Positions 1 to 9,155 of a DNA stretch of 64,000 nucleotides are shown here, one piece after another; position 1 is the first letter of the stretch; each line of letters starts with the position of its first letter. The stretch comes from Rhizobium phaseoli. GTDB taxonomy: Bacteria > Pseudomonadota > Alphaproteobacteria > Rhizobiales > Rhizobiaceae. Location of the stretch: the NCBI RefSeq assembly GCF_010668805.1, contig NZ_WUFT01000005.1, positions 1-64,000 on the forward strand. Reading direction: 5' to 3'. The notes under the pieces were generated by a model that was given only the letters and a program-made list of their open reading frames with translations, was not told where the DNA came from and ran no database searches. Both the position numbers and the translations under genes were made by a program.

Positions 1-126
1 GTCGGTCTGACGGTTGATTACCAGATCGTCGACAACTTCTACGCCAAGGCTTCGGTTCAGTACCTCGATCCGGAAGATGCTGACGACTCCACGACGGGCT
101 ACTTCCGCCTGCAGCGTTCGTTCTAA
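1..126 (+). CDS. Outer membrane porin, C-terminal fragment
   Basis: The last 41 codons of a protein whose start lies before the window. The segment alternates polar and hydrophobic residues as in beta strands and ends in ...LQRSF, with the C-terminal Phe that the Bam machinery recognises in outer membrane barrels. A D/E-rich turn (DPEDADDS) lies between the last two strands. This fits the alphaproteobacterial porins (RopA/Omp2 type) that are abundant in Rhizobium outer membranes. A strong terminator follows 25 bases after the stop. Barrel identity is well supported; the exact porin paralogue cannot be told from the fragment. Confidence 0.75.
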   Translation, partial: VGLTVDYQIVDNFYAKASVQYLDPEDADDSTTGYFRLQRSF

Positions 127-151
127 TCTGATCTGACTTCGGTCAATCAGG

Positions 152-180
152 AAAGCCCGGCTCTCGAGCCGGGCTTTTTT
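152..180 (+). terminator. Rho-independent terminator of the porin gene
   Basis: A GC-rich stem (AAAGCCCGGCTC paired with GAGCCGGGCTTT, tiny loop) runs directly into a run of six T. It lies about 25 bases after the porin stop codon and faces the convergent alpha/beta hydrolase gene, so it separates the two units. Confidence 0.9.
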
Positions 181-232
181 CGTATTTCGATAGATTGCAG
201 GGATAGCTGCCGGATGTCCGGCGTCAATCAGG

Positions 233-1129
233 CTATCCGCAGGTGACGAGAAAAGCTCGGATAGCTGCGGGAATACCGCCTTGATGCAGAAGGGGCGCAT
301 GTCCTTGAGCTTCTGCAGCCTGAAAGATCAACCTTGAATGCCGCCGTCCCATTTCATCAGCGGTCTCTTTTGACAGCAGAGACGTATTTTCACCGCGGAT
401 CAGCAGGAGCGGAGATTGGCTCAGGCTGTCGAATTGTGCCCAGAGATCGGGCAGCGGCTGGCTGAGATCGACCGATTTCAGTGCCTCGGCGATCGCCGGA
501 TCGAAATCGGCGACCGGTCTTCCGCCGATGTCGCGATAAATGGCACGTGCCATCTCACGCCAGTCCTCGCTTCCAAGCGCGGTGAACGAGGCGCCATGAT
601 TTTCCTTCAAGACATCGGCCGCCGCATTCCAGTCGTCCGGCCTTCTGCTGCCATTGAGATAATCGCGGATTCGCGCCAACCCTTCGGCCTCGACCACAGG
701 CCCGATATCGTTGAGGATGACGGCTTCGAGAAGATCCGGCCGTGTCGCCGCGATCAGGTGCAGGATCAGCCCGCCCCGGGACGTGCCGATGAAGATCGCC
801 CGCTCGACGCCGAGGGCCGCGCAGGCGGTAACGATGTCGCCGGCCTCCACAGTGAGATTGTAGTTCGCCTTGTTCTCATCCCATGCCGAGTTTCCCCGCC
901 CGCGCGAATCGAGCGCGATGACCCGGCGCGGTGCTGTCATGTCCGCGGAGAGAAGCAGCGCAAGCGGATGAAAATCCCGCGTATTGCGGGTCAGGCCGGG
1001 CAGGCAGATGACCGGCAGCCGCCCCGCGGTTGCCGCCTCGTCCGGCCGATAGTCGCGGGCATAAAGCGTCAGCCCGTCGGAAGAGGTGTAAAATCGTTCC
1101 TGGAAACCGCCTGCATCCGTATCCGGCAT
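233..1129 (-). CDS. Alpha/beta hydrolase
   Basis: A 298-residue cytoplasmic alpha/beta-hydrolase fold protein with no signal peptide. The nucleophile elbow is GTSRGG with Ser117 (G-x-S-x-G). Before it come the oxyanion-loop region LPGLTRN (43-49) and the strand-turn ALDSRGRGNS (72-81) typical of the family, and the likely catalytic His is in QGHAPL (His277). The substrate cannot be read from sequence; relatives include esterases, C-C hydrolases and haloperoxidase-like proteins. It lies 64 bases downstream of the lytic transglycosylase gene on the same strand, so it may be cotranscribed. The first ATG gives the usual family length. Confidence 0.85.
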   Translation of the reverse strand: MPDTDAGGFQERFYTSSDGLTLYARDYRPDEAATAGRLPVICLPGLTRNTRDFHPLALLLSADMTAPRRVIALDSRGRGNSAWDENKANYNLTVEAGDIVTACAALGVERAIFIGTSRGGLILHLIAATRPDLLEAVILNDIGPVVEAEGLARIRDYLNGSRRPDDWNAAADVLKENHGASFTALGSEDWREMARAIYRDIGGRPVADFDPAIAEALKSVDLSQPLPDLWAQFDSLSQSPLLLIRGENTSLLSKETADEMGRRHSRLIFQAAEAQGHAPLLHQGGIPAAIRAFLVTCG

Positions 1130-1193
1130 CGCATCCCTCGAGAGTTGTTGATCCCGCAGATGTAGCCTGCTTCTTGAGCCGCGCCAAACGCCT

Positions 1194-3269
1194 TCAGGAG
1201 GCGCTGCGTCCGCCGATCAGGTCGCGCTCGATATCGGTCGGCTGGCCGAGACGGGCTTTGTAGACCTCGTAATTCTCCATGACACGCTGGACGTAGTTGC
1301 GCGTTTCGGGGAAGGGGATGCGCTCGATCCAGTCGACGATTTCGTCAATCGACTTGCCGCGCGGATCGCCATAGCGGCCGATCCATTCCGGTACCCGTTT
1401 TGGCCCGGCATTATAGGCGATGAAGGTGAGGATGTAGGAGCCGCCGAAGGCGTCGATCTGCTCGCCAAGGTAATGCGCGCCGAGTGTGGCGTTGTAACCG
1501 GCATCGGCCGTCAGCTTGTCTTTCGAATAGGTGATGTTGTTGCGCTTGGCCACCGCCTGGGCTGTCCCCGGCAGAAGCTGCAGCAATCCCCGTGCATTCG
1601 CCGCCGAAACCGCGGCTGGGTTGAAGGCACTTTCCTGTCGGGCGATGGCATAGGCGAGTGCCTTGCCGGAGCCTGATATATTGGCATTCGCCGGGATGAC
1701 GCCGACCGGAAAGGCGAGGGCTGCGACGTCGATGCCGCGCCCATAGGCGATCTTGCCGATCTGCAGCGACAGATGGTGATCACCGGATTGCTCGGCCCGT
1801 GCCGCAAGCACAGCCAGTTCACCCGGGCTTTGCAGTTGATCGGCGAGCGCCAGATAGAGAATGTCGGCCCGCCATCCATGGCCAGCCGATTCCAGCCGGG
1901 CGATCGCCTGGACGGCTTCGCGTGCCAGGAAGCGTTGCCGGTCGTCGGCGCTCGGCGAGGGATAGGTAACGTTCAGCGTCTTTCGCCCCAGCCGTTCTGC
2001 CGCGAGCTGCCCATAGAAAGTGCCGGGAAAAGTCGCAGCCTTTGCATAAAATTCGCTGGATTTGCCAGGGCCTCCGGCCTCCGCCGCTCGTCCCAGCCAA
2101 TACCACGCGCGTGAAACCGAGATCGGTCCGTTTGATGTCTGGAGGATCTTGCGGAAGTGTTGTTCCGCGGTTGTCGGATCCTGCAGGCCGCGAAGCGCGT
2201 ACCAGCCGGCATGGAACTCAGCCTCGACGATATCCGTCGGGCTGGTTGCGGCGTAATTTGCGACGATGCGATAGGCAGGCTTGAACTGTCCCTGGTCGAC
2301 GAGACCACGGCTGACGATGCGCTGCTCGTTCCACCACTCGCCGGAATTCACAAGTTCGCTGCGCTCGGGCGGCATCTGCTCCAGAAGTGCTGCCGCTTCG
2401 GCATATTTGTCCTGTTTGCGAAGAAATTCGATCCGCGCAAACAGCAGGCCGGCATCGCCGCGCCATCTGGCATCGACGGCGTCGAGCAGCGCGCCGGCAT
2501 TGCCAACCTTGGCGTCGACGGCAGACCAGGCCTTGTAGAGCGATTGCGCCTGGCCCATGTCTCCGAAGCGTTTGGCTTGCGCCACCCGGCCGCGATACAT
2601 CAGATAGTCCATCCGCGCCTTATGGTCGGCGGGCGTCAGCAGCGCCGAAAACTCGATGAGGATCTTGTCCTCGGTCGCCTTGTCGAGAGCCTCTCCGCGC
2701 CAGACCTTGCGGATATATTTTGCCGCCTGCGCCTGCTTGCCCGTTGCAACCAGTGCCCGGCCGAGGATGACGGCGCCCTGCATCGTCTCAGGTGCGGTAT
2801 CGCCGAACGCGGCGAATACGGCTGACGGGGCGGGGTTTTCGTCATAGAGCGCTCGTTCGGAATAGGCGCGCAGCCGCGAAAGGCCCGGCCAGCTCTTGAG
2901 CTCTTGCGCAGCACTGGCGATTTCATAGGAGGGAACGCCCTTTAATCCGGAAACGGCGATCGCCCAGGTGAGGATATGCCGGTCGAGCGTACTGTCGCGC
3001 ATGCTGTCGCGGATCGACAGCGCCAGCTGCGGGTCCTTGTCGGAAAGCGCGTCGAGGCCGGCTTTCAGGTCGTTGTTGACAGGCGCGACTGCCGGATTGC
3101 GCGGAATAGCGCCTGTTGTGATCGATTCCGGTATGGCTGTCTCAGGAATGAAGCCGAGCGGCTTGACGGCAGGCACAGGCGCGCTCTCGCCGGGAAGCGG
3201 CGACGCTACACTGCTCCACGCGGCCGCAATGAAGCCGAAGGCGGACAGAATCAGGACAGCTTTCTTCAT
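1194..3269 (-). CDS. slt: Soluble lytic murein transglycosylase
   Basis: A 691-residue exported enzyme that cleaves the MurNAc-GlcNAc bond of peptidoglycan with formation of 1,6-anhydroMurNAc. The chosen start (MKKAVLIL...) gives a clean signal peptide ending near AWSSVASP; the upstream in-frame start adds only 11 residues and spoils it. A long alpha-helical solenoid covers about residues 60-520, as in Slt70, and a GEWL-like SLT domain covers about 535-660. The catalytic Glu is in ARQESAFNP (Glu547), followed by the GLLQLLPGTA and AYNAGP motifs. It is divergent from dapA; the 212-base gap between them holds both promoters. Confidence 0.93.
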   Translation of the reverse strand: MKKAVLILSAFGFIAAAWSSVASPLPGESAPVPAVKPLGFIPETAIPESITTGAIPRNPAVAPVNNDLKAGLDALSDKDPQLALSIRDSMRDSTLDRHILTWAIAVSGLKGVPSYEIASAAQELKSWPGLSRLRAYSERALYDENPAPSAVFAAFGDTAPETMQGAVILGRALVATGKQAQAAKYIRKVWRGEALDKATEDKILIEFSALLTPADHKARMDYLMYRGRVAQAKRFGDMGQAQSLYKAWSAVDAKVGNAGALLDAVDARWRGDAGLLFARIEFLRKQDKYAEAAALLEQMPPERSELVNSGEWWNEQRIVSRGLVDQGQFKPAYRIVANYAATSPTDIVEAEFHAGWYALRGLQDPTTAEQHFRKILQTSNGPISVSRAWYWLGRAAEAGGPGKSSEFYAKAATFPGTFYGQLAAERLGRKTLNVTYPSPSADDRQRFLAREAVQAIARLESAGHGWRADILYLALADQLQSPGELAVLAARAEQSGDHHLSLQIGKIAYGRGIDVAALAFPVGVIPANANISGSGKALAYAIARQESAFNPAAVSAANARGLLQLLPGTAQAVAKRNNITYSKDKLTADAGYNATLGAHYLGEQIDAFGGSYILTFIAYNAGPKRVPEWIGRYGDPRGKSIDEIVDWIERIPFPETRNYVQRVMENYEVYKARLGQPTDIERDLIGGRSAS

Positions 3270-3481
3270 CCGGGATCTCGCAACGAAAACACGCCCTGCC
3301 ATTTGGCTAGAGGCATCTTAACGAAACCTTACCGTACCAGGTAAAATTCATTCACATCTGCTATCGGAATTTGCCCTAAACCGAACTCTACGCGCTTGTC
3401 GCGATGATTTCGGCGCTCTATGGTGCGCAAAATATTCATGGAATGCGGCCGAAGCAAGGATTTGGTCGTGAGGAGCTTTGC

Positions 3482-4366
3482 ATGTTCAATGGGTCCATTC
3501 CCGCCCTCGTCACCCCCTTCACGGATGCCGGACTGATCGACGAAGACAGCTTCGCCGCGCATGTCGACTGGCAGGTCAAGGAAGGCAGCCGGGGTCTCGT
3601 TCCTGTCGGCACGACGGGCGAATCCCCGACGCTGTCGCATGCCGAGCACAAACGGGTGGTGGAACTCTGCATCGAGGTTGCTGCAAAACGCGTCCCCGTC
3701 ATGGCCGGCGCCGGCTCGAACAACACACGTGAGGCGATCGAGCTTGCCCAGCATGCCGAAAAGGTCGGTGCGGACGCAGTTCTGGTCGTCACGCCTTACT
3801 ACAACAAGCCGACGCAGAAGGGCTTGATCGCACATTTTTCGGCGATTGCCGAGGCCGTCGATCTGCCGATCTATATCTACAATATCCCCGGCCGCTCGGT
3901 GGTCGACATGACGCCGGAAACGATGGGTGCGCTCGCCAAGGCCCACAAGAATATCGTCGGGGTCAAGGATGCGACGGGCAAGATCGAGCGTGTCTCCGAG
4001 CAGCGCATCACCTGCGGTCCGGATTTCAGGCAGTTGTCTGGCGAGGATGGGACGGCGCTCGGCTTCAACGCCCATGGCGGTGTCGGCTGTATTTCTGTGA
4101 CGGCCAATGTCGCCCCGCGCCTTTGCGCCGACTTCCAGGCGGCGACGCTGAAAGGCGACTATTCGAGCGCGCTGGAATATCAGGATCGGCTGATGCCGCT
4201 GCATAAAGCGATCTTCCTGGAACCTGGTCTTTGCGGCGCCAAATACGGGCTTTTCAAGCTTGGTCGCATGAGCCGCAACGTCCGCTCGCCGCTGATGTCG
4301 ACGCTGGAACCGGCAACGGAAACGGCGATCGACGCCGCCCTGCGCCACGCCGGGCTGCTGAACTGA
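3482..4366 (+). CDS. dapA: 4-hydroxy-tetrahydrodipicolinate synthase
   Basis: A 294-residue enzyme that condenses pyruvate with aspartate semialdehyde, the first committed step to lysine and diaminopimelate. It shows the TIM-barrel hallmarks: GTTGE at 43-47 for substrate binding, the catalytic Tyr133 in YIYNIPGR, and the Schiff-base Lys162 in GVKDATG. The start at [13 protein letters not shown] is where the family begins and gives the standard length; a longer in-frame reading upstream carries no family sequence. smpB follows 93 bases later on the same strand, an order kept in Rhizobiales. It supplies the peptidoglycan precursor used with the neighbouring murein enzymes. Confidence 0.97.
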   Translation: MFNGSIPALVTPFTDAGLIDEDSFAAHVDWQVKEGSRGLVPVGTTGESPTLSHAEHKRVVELCIEVAAKRVPVMAGAGSNNTREAIELAQHAEKVGADAVLVVTPYYNKPTQKGLIAHFSAIAEAVDLPIYIYNIPGRSVVDMTPETMGALAKAHKNIVGVKDATGKIERVSEQRITCGPDFRQLSGEDGTALGFNAHGGVGCISVTANVAPRLCADFQAATLKGDYSSALEYQDRLMPLHKAIFLEPGLCGAKYGLFKLGRMSRNVRSPLMSTLEPATETAIDAALRHAGLLN

Positions 4367-4459
4367 AGAGACCGGCCGTCTTCACAAGGCCGGGTCGTTC
4401 CCCTACATAAGGGCAAGCAATGAGGGCGCGGCTTTTCGCGCCTTGAAGGGAATATCGTC

Positions 4460-4939
4460 ATGGCCCCCAAAGGCAGCCAGCGCGTGGTGAACAAGGTCGT
4501 GGCCGAAAACCGCAAGGCCCGCTTCAACTACGAGATCATCGATACCTACGAGGCCGGCCTCGTGCTGATGGGCACGGAGGTGAAGGCGCTGCGCGAAGGA
4601 AAGGCCAATATTGCCGAATCCTATGCGTCGGATGAGGGCGGCGAGATTTGGCTGATCAATTCTTATTTGCCGGAATATCTGCAGGCGAACCGCTTCAATC
4701 ACGAACCGCGCCGACGCCGCAAGCTGCTGCTGTCGGGGCGTGAAATTCATCGCCTGCGCTCTGCTATCAACCGCGAAGGCATGACGCTGATCCCGCTGAA
4801 GATCTATTTCAACGATCGCGGCCGGGCAAAGATGGAGCTGGCGCTCGCCAAGGGCAAGAAATTGCACGACAAGCGCGAATCCGAGAAGGAGCGCGATTGG
4901 AACCGGCAGAAGAGCCGCCTTCTGAAGGATAATGGCTGA
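4460..4939 (+). CDS. smpB: SsrA-binding protein SmpB
   Basis: A 159-residue partner of tmRNA in trans-translation, the rescue of ribosomes stalled on broken mRNA. The oligonucleotide-binding barrel begins [14 protein letters not shown] and contains the family signatures [16 protein letters not shown] and SYLPEY. The basic C-terminal tail ([21 protein letters not shown]) is the part that enters the mRNA channel. The tmRNA gene itself is not in this window. It follows dapA and probably shares its transcript. After the stop there is a short hairpin (CGTGAT...ATCACG near 4963-4979) without a T run. Confidence 0.96.
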   Translation: MAPKGSQRVVNKVVAENRKARFNYEIIDTYEAGLVLMGTEVKALREGKANIAESYASDEGGEIWLINSYLPEYLQANRFNHEPRRRRKLLLSGREIHRLRSAINREGMTLIPLKIYFNDRGRAKMELALAKGKKLHDKRESEKERDWNRQKSRLLKDNG

Positions 4940-5089
4940 CCACACTGGGCTGCCCACTATGCCGTGATTAGCGATCACGCTGCAGTGAGCCGCTGTCGCT
5001 GATCTCGAATGTGCAGGCATGGCAGTGCGGGGAGGGGCTGCCACGCCCTTGTTCCTCGCGGCCACTCGCTTCGAAATGATCGATTGAGA

Positions 5090-5671
5090 TCAGTCTTCTA
5101 CATCGCTCGCCGGTGCGACTTCGACCTGACGTGGGGCTCGCTCCGCGGGATCGCGACCGATTTCAGCTTTGAGGGACAGGAGATCGATGAAGTGATCGGC
5201 CTGGCGGCGCAGGTCGTCGGCGATCATCGGCGGCTGGGTCGCCATGGTTGAGATCACCGAGACCTTGCGGCCTCTACGCTGCAACGCCTCGACCAGGTTG
5301 GTAAAGTCGCCGTCGCCCGAGAAGATAACGAGATGATCGACCGTTTCGGACTGTTCCATGGCGTCGATCGCAAGCTCGATGTCCATGTTGCCCTTGATCT
5401 TGCGGCGACCCATGGAATCCGTGAATTCCTTGGCAGGCTTGGTGACGACTTTATAGCCGTTATAGTCGAGCCAATCGATCAGCGGCCGGATCGACGAATA
5501 TTCCTGATCTTCGATCAGAGCCGTATAATAGTAGGCGCGCAGCAAATAACCGCGTTTCTGGAATGCTTTCAAGAGCTTGCGGTAATCTATGTCGAAGCCG
5601 AGGCTCTTGGATGCAGCGTAAAGGTTGGCGCCGTCAATGAAGAGTGCAATTTTCTCGCGTGGGTCAAACAT
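5090..5671 (-). CDS. NYN-domain (LabA/DUF88-type) putative ribonuclease
   Basis: A 193-residue protein of the PIN-like NYN fold. The acidic metal-binding residues typical of these nucleases are visible: Asp13 in ALFIDGANLY, the central Asp of GNMDIELAIDAM, and the pair in FSGDGDFTNLV. A Lys/Arg-rich middle (GRRKIKGN) fits nucleic acid binding. The last ~35 residues are low-complexity. Families with this fold degrade or process RNA; the true substrate in Rhizobium is not known to me. The gene is divergent from rpoZ, with 296 bases between them that hold both promoter regions; the shared position next to rpoZ-rsh may hint at a role in RNA metabolism, which is inference only. Confidence 0.85.
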   Translation of the reverse strand: MFDPREKIALFIDGANLYAASKSLGFDIDYRKLLKAFQKRGYLLRAYYYTALIEDQEYSSIRPLIDWLDYNGYKVVTKPAKEFTDSMGRRKIKGNMDIELAIDAMEQSETVDHLVIFSGDGDFTNLVEALQRRGRKVSVISTMATQPPMIADDLRRQADHFIDLLSLKAEIGRDPAERAPRQVEVAPASDVED

Positions 5672-5967
5672 CGCTTACCAATCCAATGAGAGCAATAGAA
5701 GTCCGCAGGACCAAAATCCAATAAAAACAATGACTTGTGTTTTGATTTCGATCTGATCCATACTTTAACAATTATTCATATATGAAAGATTTAGGGCACG
5801 ATTCGGCATATTCCAAGCAACCTTCGGTGGAATTGTGACATTCTCCATGGAAATTTAGCTCGGCCGCGGATAAAGACGAGGGGAGCCGGAATGAAAAACT
5901 TGTATTTGCCCGGTTTTAATTGTATCGGGCGTGCTAATCCCGAAATGACGACCGTAAAGGACAGGCA

Positions 5968-6372
5968 ATGGCCCGTGTCACAGTTGAAGATTGCATCGAC
6001 AAGGTGGAGAACCGCTTCGAGCTGGTTCTGCTCGCCAGCCACCGCGCCCGGCTGATTTCCCAGGGTGCCTCGATCACCATCGATCGCGACAACGACAAGA
6101 ACCCGGTCGTCGCCCTGCGCGAAATCGCCGACGAGACGCTTTCGCCCGATGACCTCAAGGAAGATCTGATCCATTCGCTGCAGAAGCATGTCGAAGTCGA
6201 CGAGCCCGAGCCCGATCCGGCCAGCATGATCGCCGCCGGCGGTGTCGCCGCAACCGACAGCGAAGAGCAGGACGACGTGCCCGAGACGATCACTTTCGAC
6301 CAGATGTCGGAAGAAGAGCTGCTCGCCGGCATCGAAGGCCTGGTACCGCCGGAAAAGAGCGACGACTACTAA
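5968..6372 (+). CDS. rpoZ: RNA polymerase omega subunit
   Basis: A 134-residue omega subunit. The N-terminal helix [20 protein letters not shown] and the conserved block [12 protein letters not shown] that clamps the beta-prime C-terminus are intact. The acidic C-terminal half ([19 protein letters not shown]) is longer than in Escherichia coli (91 residues), as is usual in Rhizobiales. Omega helps assemble RNA polymerase and, in E. coli, forms part of ppGpp binding site 1, so its placement directly before the ppGpp synthetase/hydrolase gene makes functional sense, as in the E. coli rpoZ-spoT order. A short palindrome (GCCCG...CGGGC, 5908-5930) lies in the upstream region. Confidence 0.96.
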   Translation: MARVTVEDCIDKVENRFELVLLASHRARLISQGASITIDRDNDKNPVVALREIADETLSPDDLKEDLIHSLQKHVEVDEPEPDPASMIAAGGVAATDSEEQDDVPETITFDQMSEEELLAGIEGLVPPEKSDDY

Positions 6373-6457
6373 GCGCGTAGGCTGATCTCGGTCGCGTGTG
6401 ATCTCCCCGGTCGGATGCGATCCCCGGTTGAATCCGATCCGGGAAAAGTTTCATGCG

Positions 6458-6583
6458 ATGCAAAAGAGCGATGATTACCAATCGTCAATCTTGCGCCTTT
6501 ATTGCTTAGGCATATTATTGCCCATGTGTGCGCCAATCGTTGATTGGCGCGCTTTTATTTTTATCGGAGTGGCTTTGGAATGA
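6458..6583 (+). other. Possible 41-codon leader ORF overlapping the rsh start
   Basis: A short reading frame begins with ATG at 6458, has GGGAAAA about ten bases upstream as a possible ribosome site, and ends with a TGA that overlaps the rsh ATG (ATGA at 6580-6583). The hydrophobic C-terminal part would be translated across the terminator-like hairpin at 6528-6562, so ribosome movement could affect that hairpin and also couple translation to rsh. The peptide has no family I recognise and may be chance. This is listed as a possible regulatory element, not as a confirmed gene. Confidence 0.25.
6528..6562 (+). terminator. Intrinsic terminator or attenuator directly before rsh
   Basis: A nine-pair perfect stem, GCGCCAATC / GATTGGCGC with a three-base loop, is followed at once by CGCTTTTATTTTT. 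This is a standard intrinsic terminator after rpoZ. It ends only about 17 bases before the rsh ATG and four bases before its GGAG ribosome site, so no promoter fits between it and rsh; transcripts for rsh must cross it. Confidence 0.8.
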
Positions 6584-8814
6584 TGCGGCAGTACGAGCTC
6601 GTGGAGCGGGTTCAGCAATACAAGCCCGATGCCAATGAAGCACTGCTGAACAAAGCCTATGTCTACGCCATGCAGAAACATGGCCAGCAAAAGCGCGCGA
6701 GCGGCGATCCCTATATTTCCCATCCGCTCGAAGTCGCCGCCATCCTCACCGACATGCACCTCGACGAATCGACGATCGCAGTTGCCCTGCTGCACGATAC
6801 GATCGAGGATACGACGGCGACGCGCGCCGAGATCGACGAACTCTTTGGCGAGGATATCGGTCGCCTGGTCGAGGGTCTGACGAAGATCAAGAAGCTCGAC
6901 CTCGTTACCAAGAAAGCCAAGCAGGCGGAAAACCTGCGCAAGCTGCTGCTGGCCATTTCCGACGATGTGCGCGTGCTGCTGGTTAAGCTTGCCGACCGTC
7001 TGCACAATATGCGCACCCTCGATCACATGTCGGCCGATAAGCGTGCCCGCATCTCCGAGGAGACGATGGAAATCTATGCGCCGCTCGCCGGCCGCATGGG
7101 CATGCAGGACATGCGCGAGGAGCTGGAGGAACTCTCCTTCCGGCATATGAACCCGGAAGCCTACGACACCGTCACCAAAAGGCTGGAAGAGCTCTCCAAG
7201 CGCAATGAAGGCATCGTCAAGAAGATTGAGGCCGAACTGCGAGACCTGCTGGTGGCAAGCGGCCTGACCAGCGCTTATGTCAAGGGCCGGCAGAAGAAGC
7301 CCTATTCGGTCTTCCGCAAGATGCAGTCGAAGTCGCTTTCCTTCGAGCAGCTTTCCGATGTCTACGGCTTCCGGTTGATCGTCGAGGACATCCCCTCCTG
7401 CTATCGGGCACTCGGCATCGTTCATACCCGCTGGCGCGTCGTGCCTGGCCGCTTCAAGGACTATATCTCGACGCCGAAGCAGAACGATTACCGTTCCCTG
7501 CACACCACCATCGTCGGCCCTTCCAGCCAGCGGATCGAACTGCAGATCCGCACCAAGCGCATGCATGAAATCGCCGAATTCGGTATCGCCGCCCACACGC
7601 TCTATAAGGATGGCGCCACCAATGCCGACGGCGACATCCTGTCTCGCGAATCCAACGCCTATTCCTGGCTGCGCCATACGATCGAGGCGCTGGCCGAGGG
7701 CGACAGCCCGGAGGAATTCCTCGAACACACCAAGCTCGAACTCTTCCAGGACCAGGTCTTTTGCTTCACCCCGAAGGGCAAGCTGATCGCCCTGCCGCGT
7801 GGTGCCACGCCGATCGATTTCGCCTATGCGGTGCACACCAACATCGGCGATACCACGGTGGGCGCCAAGATCAACGGCCGGATCATGCCGCTGGTGACGC
7901 GGCTTGCCAATGGCGACGAGGTCGAGATCATCCGCTCCGGCGTGCAGGTTCCACCCGCAGCCTGGGAGGAAATCGTCGTCACCGGCAAAGCGCGCGCCGC
8001 CATCCGCCGCGCCACCCGCATGGCGATCCGCAAGCAATATGCCGGCCTCGGCCACCGCATTCTTGAGCGCACATTCAACAGGGCCGGCAAGATTTTCTCC
8101 CGCGAGGCGATGAAGCCGGCGCTGCACCGTCTTGGCCAGAAGGAAGTCGAGGATGCGATCGCTGCCGTCGGCCGCGGCGAGATGTCCTCGCTCGACGTGC
8201 TGCGCGCCGTCTATCCCGATCATCAGGATGAGCGCGTCACCGTGAGGCCCTCCGGCGACGACGGCTGGTTCAATGTCCGCAGTGCGGCCGGCATGATCTT
8301 CAAGATCCCCGGCAAGACCAAGCCCGGGCCTGACGGCGGCCATTCGGAAATCGACGCCGACGCCGATATCGGGCCGATCCGCGGCCTGTCCGGCAATGTC
8401 GACGTCAAGTTCGCGTCGACAGGCGCGGTGCCCGGCGATCGCATCGTCGGCATCATGGACCAGGGCAAGGGCATCACCATCTATCCGATCCAGTCGCCGA
8501 GCCTGCAGCGCTTCGACGATCAGCCCGACCGCTGGATAGACGTCCGCTGGGACCTCGACGAAGCCAACAAGTCGCGTTTCATGGCGCGCATCATGGTGAA
8601 TGGGTTGAACGAGCCCGGCACGCTTGCCAAGGTCGCCCAGACGGTCGCAGGCCTCGACGTCAATATCCGTTTGCTGAATACCGTGCGGGTAGCGGCGGAT
8701 TTCACCGAGATGATGCTCGAGGTCGAGGTCTGGGATCTGCGTCAGCTCAATCAACTGCTCGCTCAGATGAAGGAACTGGACTGCATCGCCACGGTTCGGC
8801 GGCTTTATGAGTAG
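6580..8814 (+). CDS. rsh: Bifunctional (p)ppGpp synthetase/hydrolase (RelA/SpoT homologue)
   Basis: A 744-residue Rsh enzyme that makes and degrades (p)ppGpp. The HD hydrolase domain is intact (HD at 72-73 and ED at 76-77 in LLHDTIEDT), the synthetase domain (about 240-350) keeps the YGFRLIV and NDYRSLHTT motifs, a TGS domain covers about 400-460, and an ACT domain closes the protein. Both halves look active, as expected for the only long Rsh of a Rhizobium, where it governs starvation response and symbiosis. The start is the first of two ATG codons with GGAG ten bases upstream; an in-frame TTG at 6544 lies inside the hairpin and is unlikely. Confidence 0.96.
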   Translation: MMRQYELVERVQQYKPDANEALLNKAYVYAMQKHGQQKRASGDPYISHPLEVAAILTDMHLDESTIAVALLHDTIEDTTATRAEIDELFGEDIGRLVEGLTKIKKLDLVTKKAKQAENLRKLLLAISDDVRVLLVKLADRLHNMRTLDHMSADKRARISEETMEIYAPLAGRMGMQDMREELEELSFRHMNPEAYDTVTKRLEELSKRNEGIVKKIEAELRDLLVASGLTSAYVKGRQKKPYSVFRKMQSKSLSFEQLSDVYGFRLIVEDIPSCYRALGIVHTRWRVVPGRFKDYISTPKQNDYRSLHTTIVGPSSQRIELQIRTKRMHEIAEFGIAAHTLYKDGATNADGDILSRESNAYSWLRHTIEALAEGDSPEEFLEHTKLELFQDQVFCFTPKGKLIALPRGATPIDFAYAVHTNIGDTTVGAKINGRIMPLVTRLANGDEVEIIRSGVQVPPAAWEEIVVTGKARAAIRRATRMAIRKQYAGLGHRILERTFNRAGKIFSREAMKPALHRLGQKEVEDAIAAVGRGEMSSLDVLRAVYPDHQDERVTVRPSGDDGWFNVRSAAGMIFKIPGKTKPGPDGGHSEIDADADIGPIRGLSGNVDVKFASTGAVPGDRIVGIMDQGKGITIYPIQSPSLQRFDDQPDRWIDVRWDLDEANKSRFMARIMVNGLNEPGTLAKVAQTVAGLDVNIRLLNTVRVAADFTEMMLEVEVWDLRQLNQLLAQMKELDCIATVRRLYE

Positions 8815-9005
8815 GCTTTTGTTAAGCCCCAGGGCGCTGAGCGCAAAATTGCACATTTTATGATCGTTCTGTGGTCAAGATGGAGCGATAAAAAGGCAAG
8901 CAATGCGTGGAGTGCATGGCTGTCTCCATGTTGCGGCTGTAGTAATTAACCTGTGCCGGGCCTATCTTCTGGTCATCGAAACGCAAACAGAAGATGAGAC
9001 AAGAA

Positions 9006-9155
9006 ATGTTTGACCCTATCAGGAAATTCGCTCGTGCCTTCCGCGCTCCGACCACCCAGGAACGTGAAATGGCATATCTCAATGGCTCGCTCGATCGTAT
9101 CGATCTCGAGTTTCGTCAGCGCCAGGTCGACCGCGGTCTGTTCCGTACTCGCTGA
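9006..9155 (+). CDS. DUF3563-type micro-protein
   Basis: A 49-residue protein starting MFDPIRKFARAF. The block ERE-MAYLNGS-xDRIDLEFRQRQVDRG is what I recall as the DUF3563 family, found as free-standing small proteins in rhizobia and other proteobacteria. It is half charged, with an Arg/Gln-rich helix at the C-terminus and no membrane segment. It has its own 191-base upstream gap and a 158-base downstream gap, so it is probably expressed alone. Function is unknown. The codon use (GC-rich third positions) is that of a real gene. The family name is from memory; reality of the gene is firmer than the label. Confidence 0.75.
   Translation: MFDPIRKFARAFRAPTTQEREMAYLNGSLDRIDLEFRQRQVDRGLFRTR

Noticed and set aside
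3318..3333. TTAA-CGAAACC-TTACC near the slt start, CtrA-like
   Set aside because: One mismatch in the second half and an AT-rich setting; too weak to call without binding data.
5672..5967. Possible small RNA between the NYN gene and rpoZ
   Set aside because: Only a short GCCCG/CGGGC palindrome is visible; no terminator or promoter pair defines an RNA.
6544..6579. TTG start that would extend Rsh by 12 residues
   Set aside because: The extension lies in the terminator hairpin and T run; the ATG at 6580 has the ribosome site and family start.
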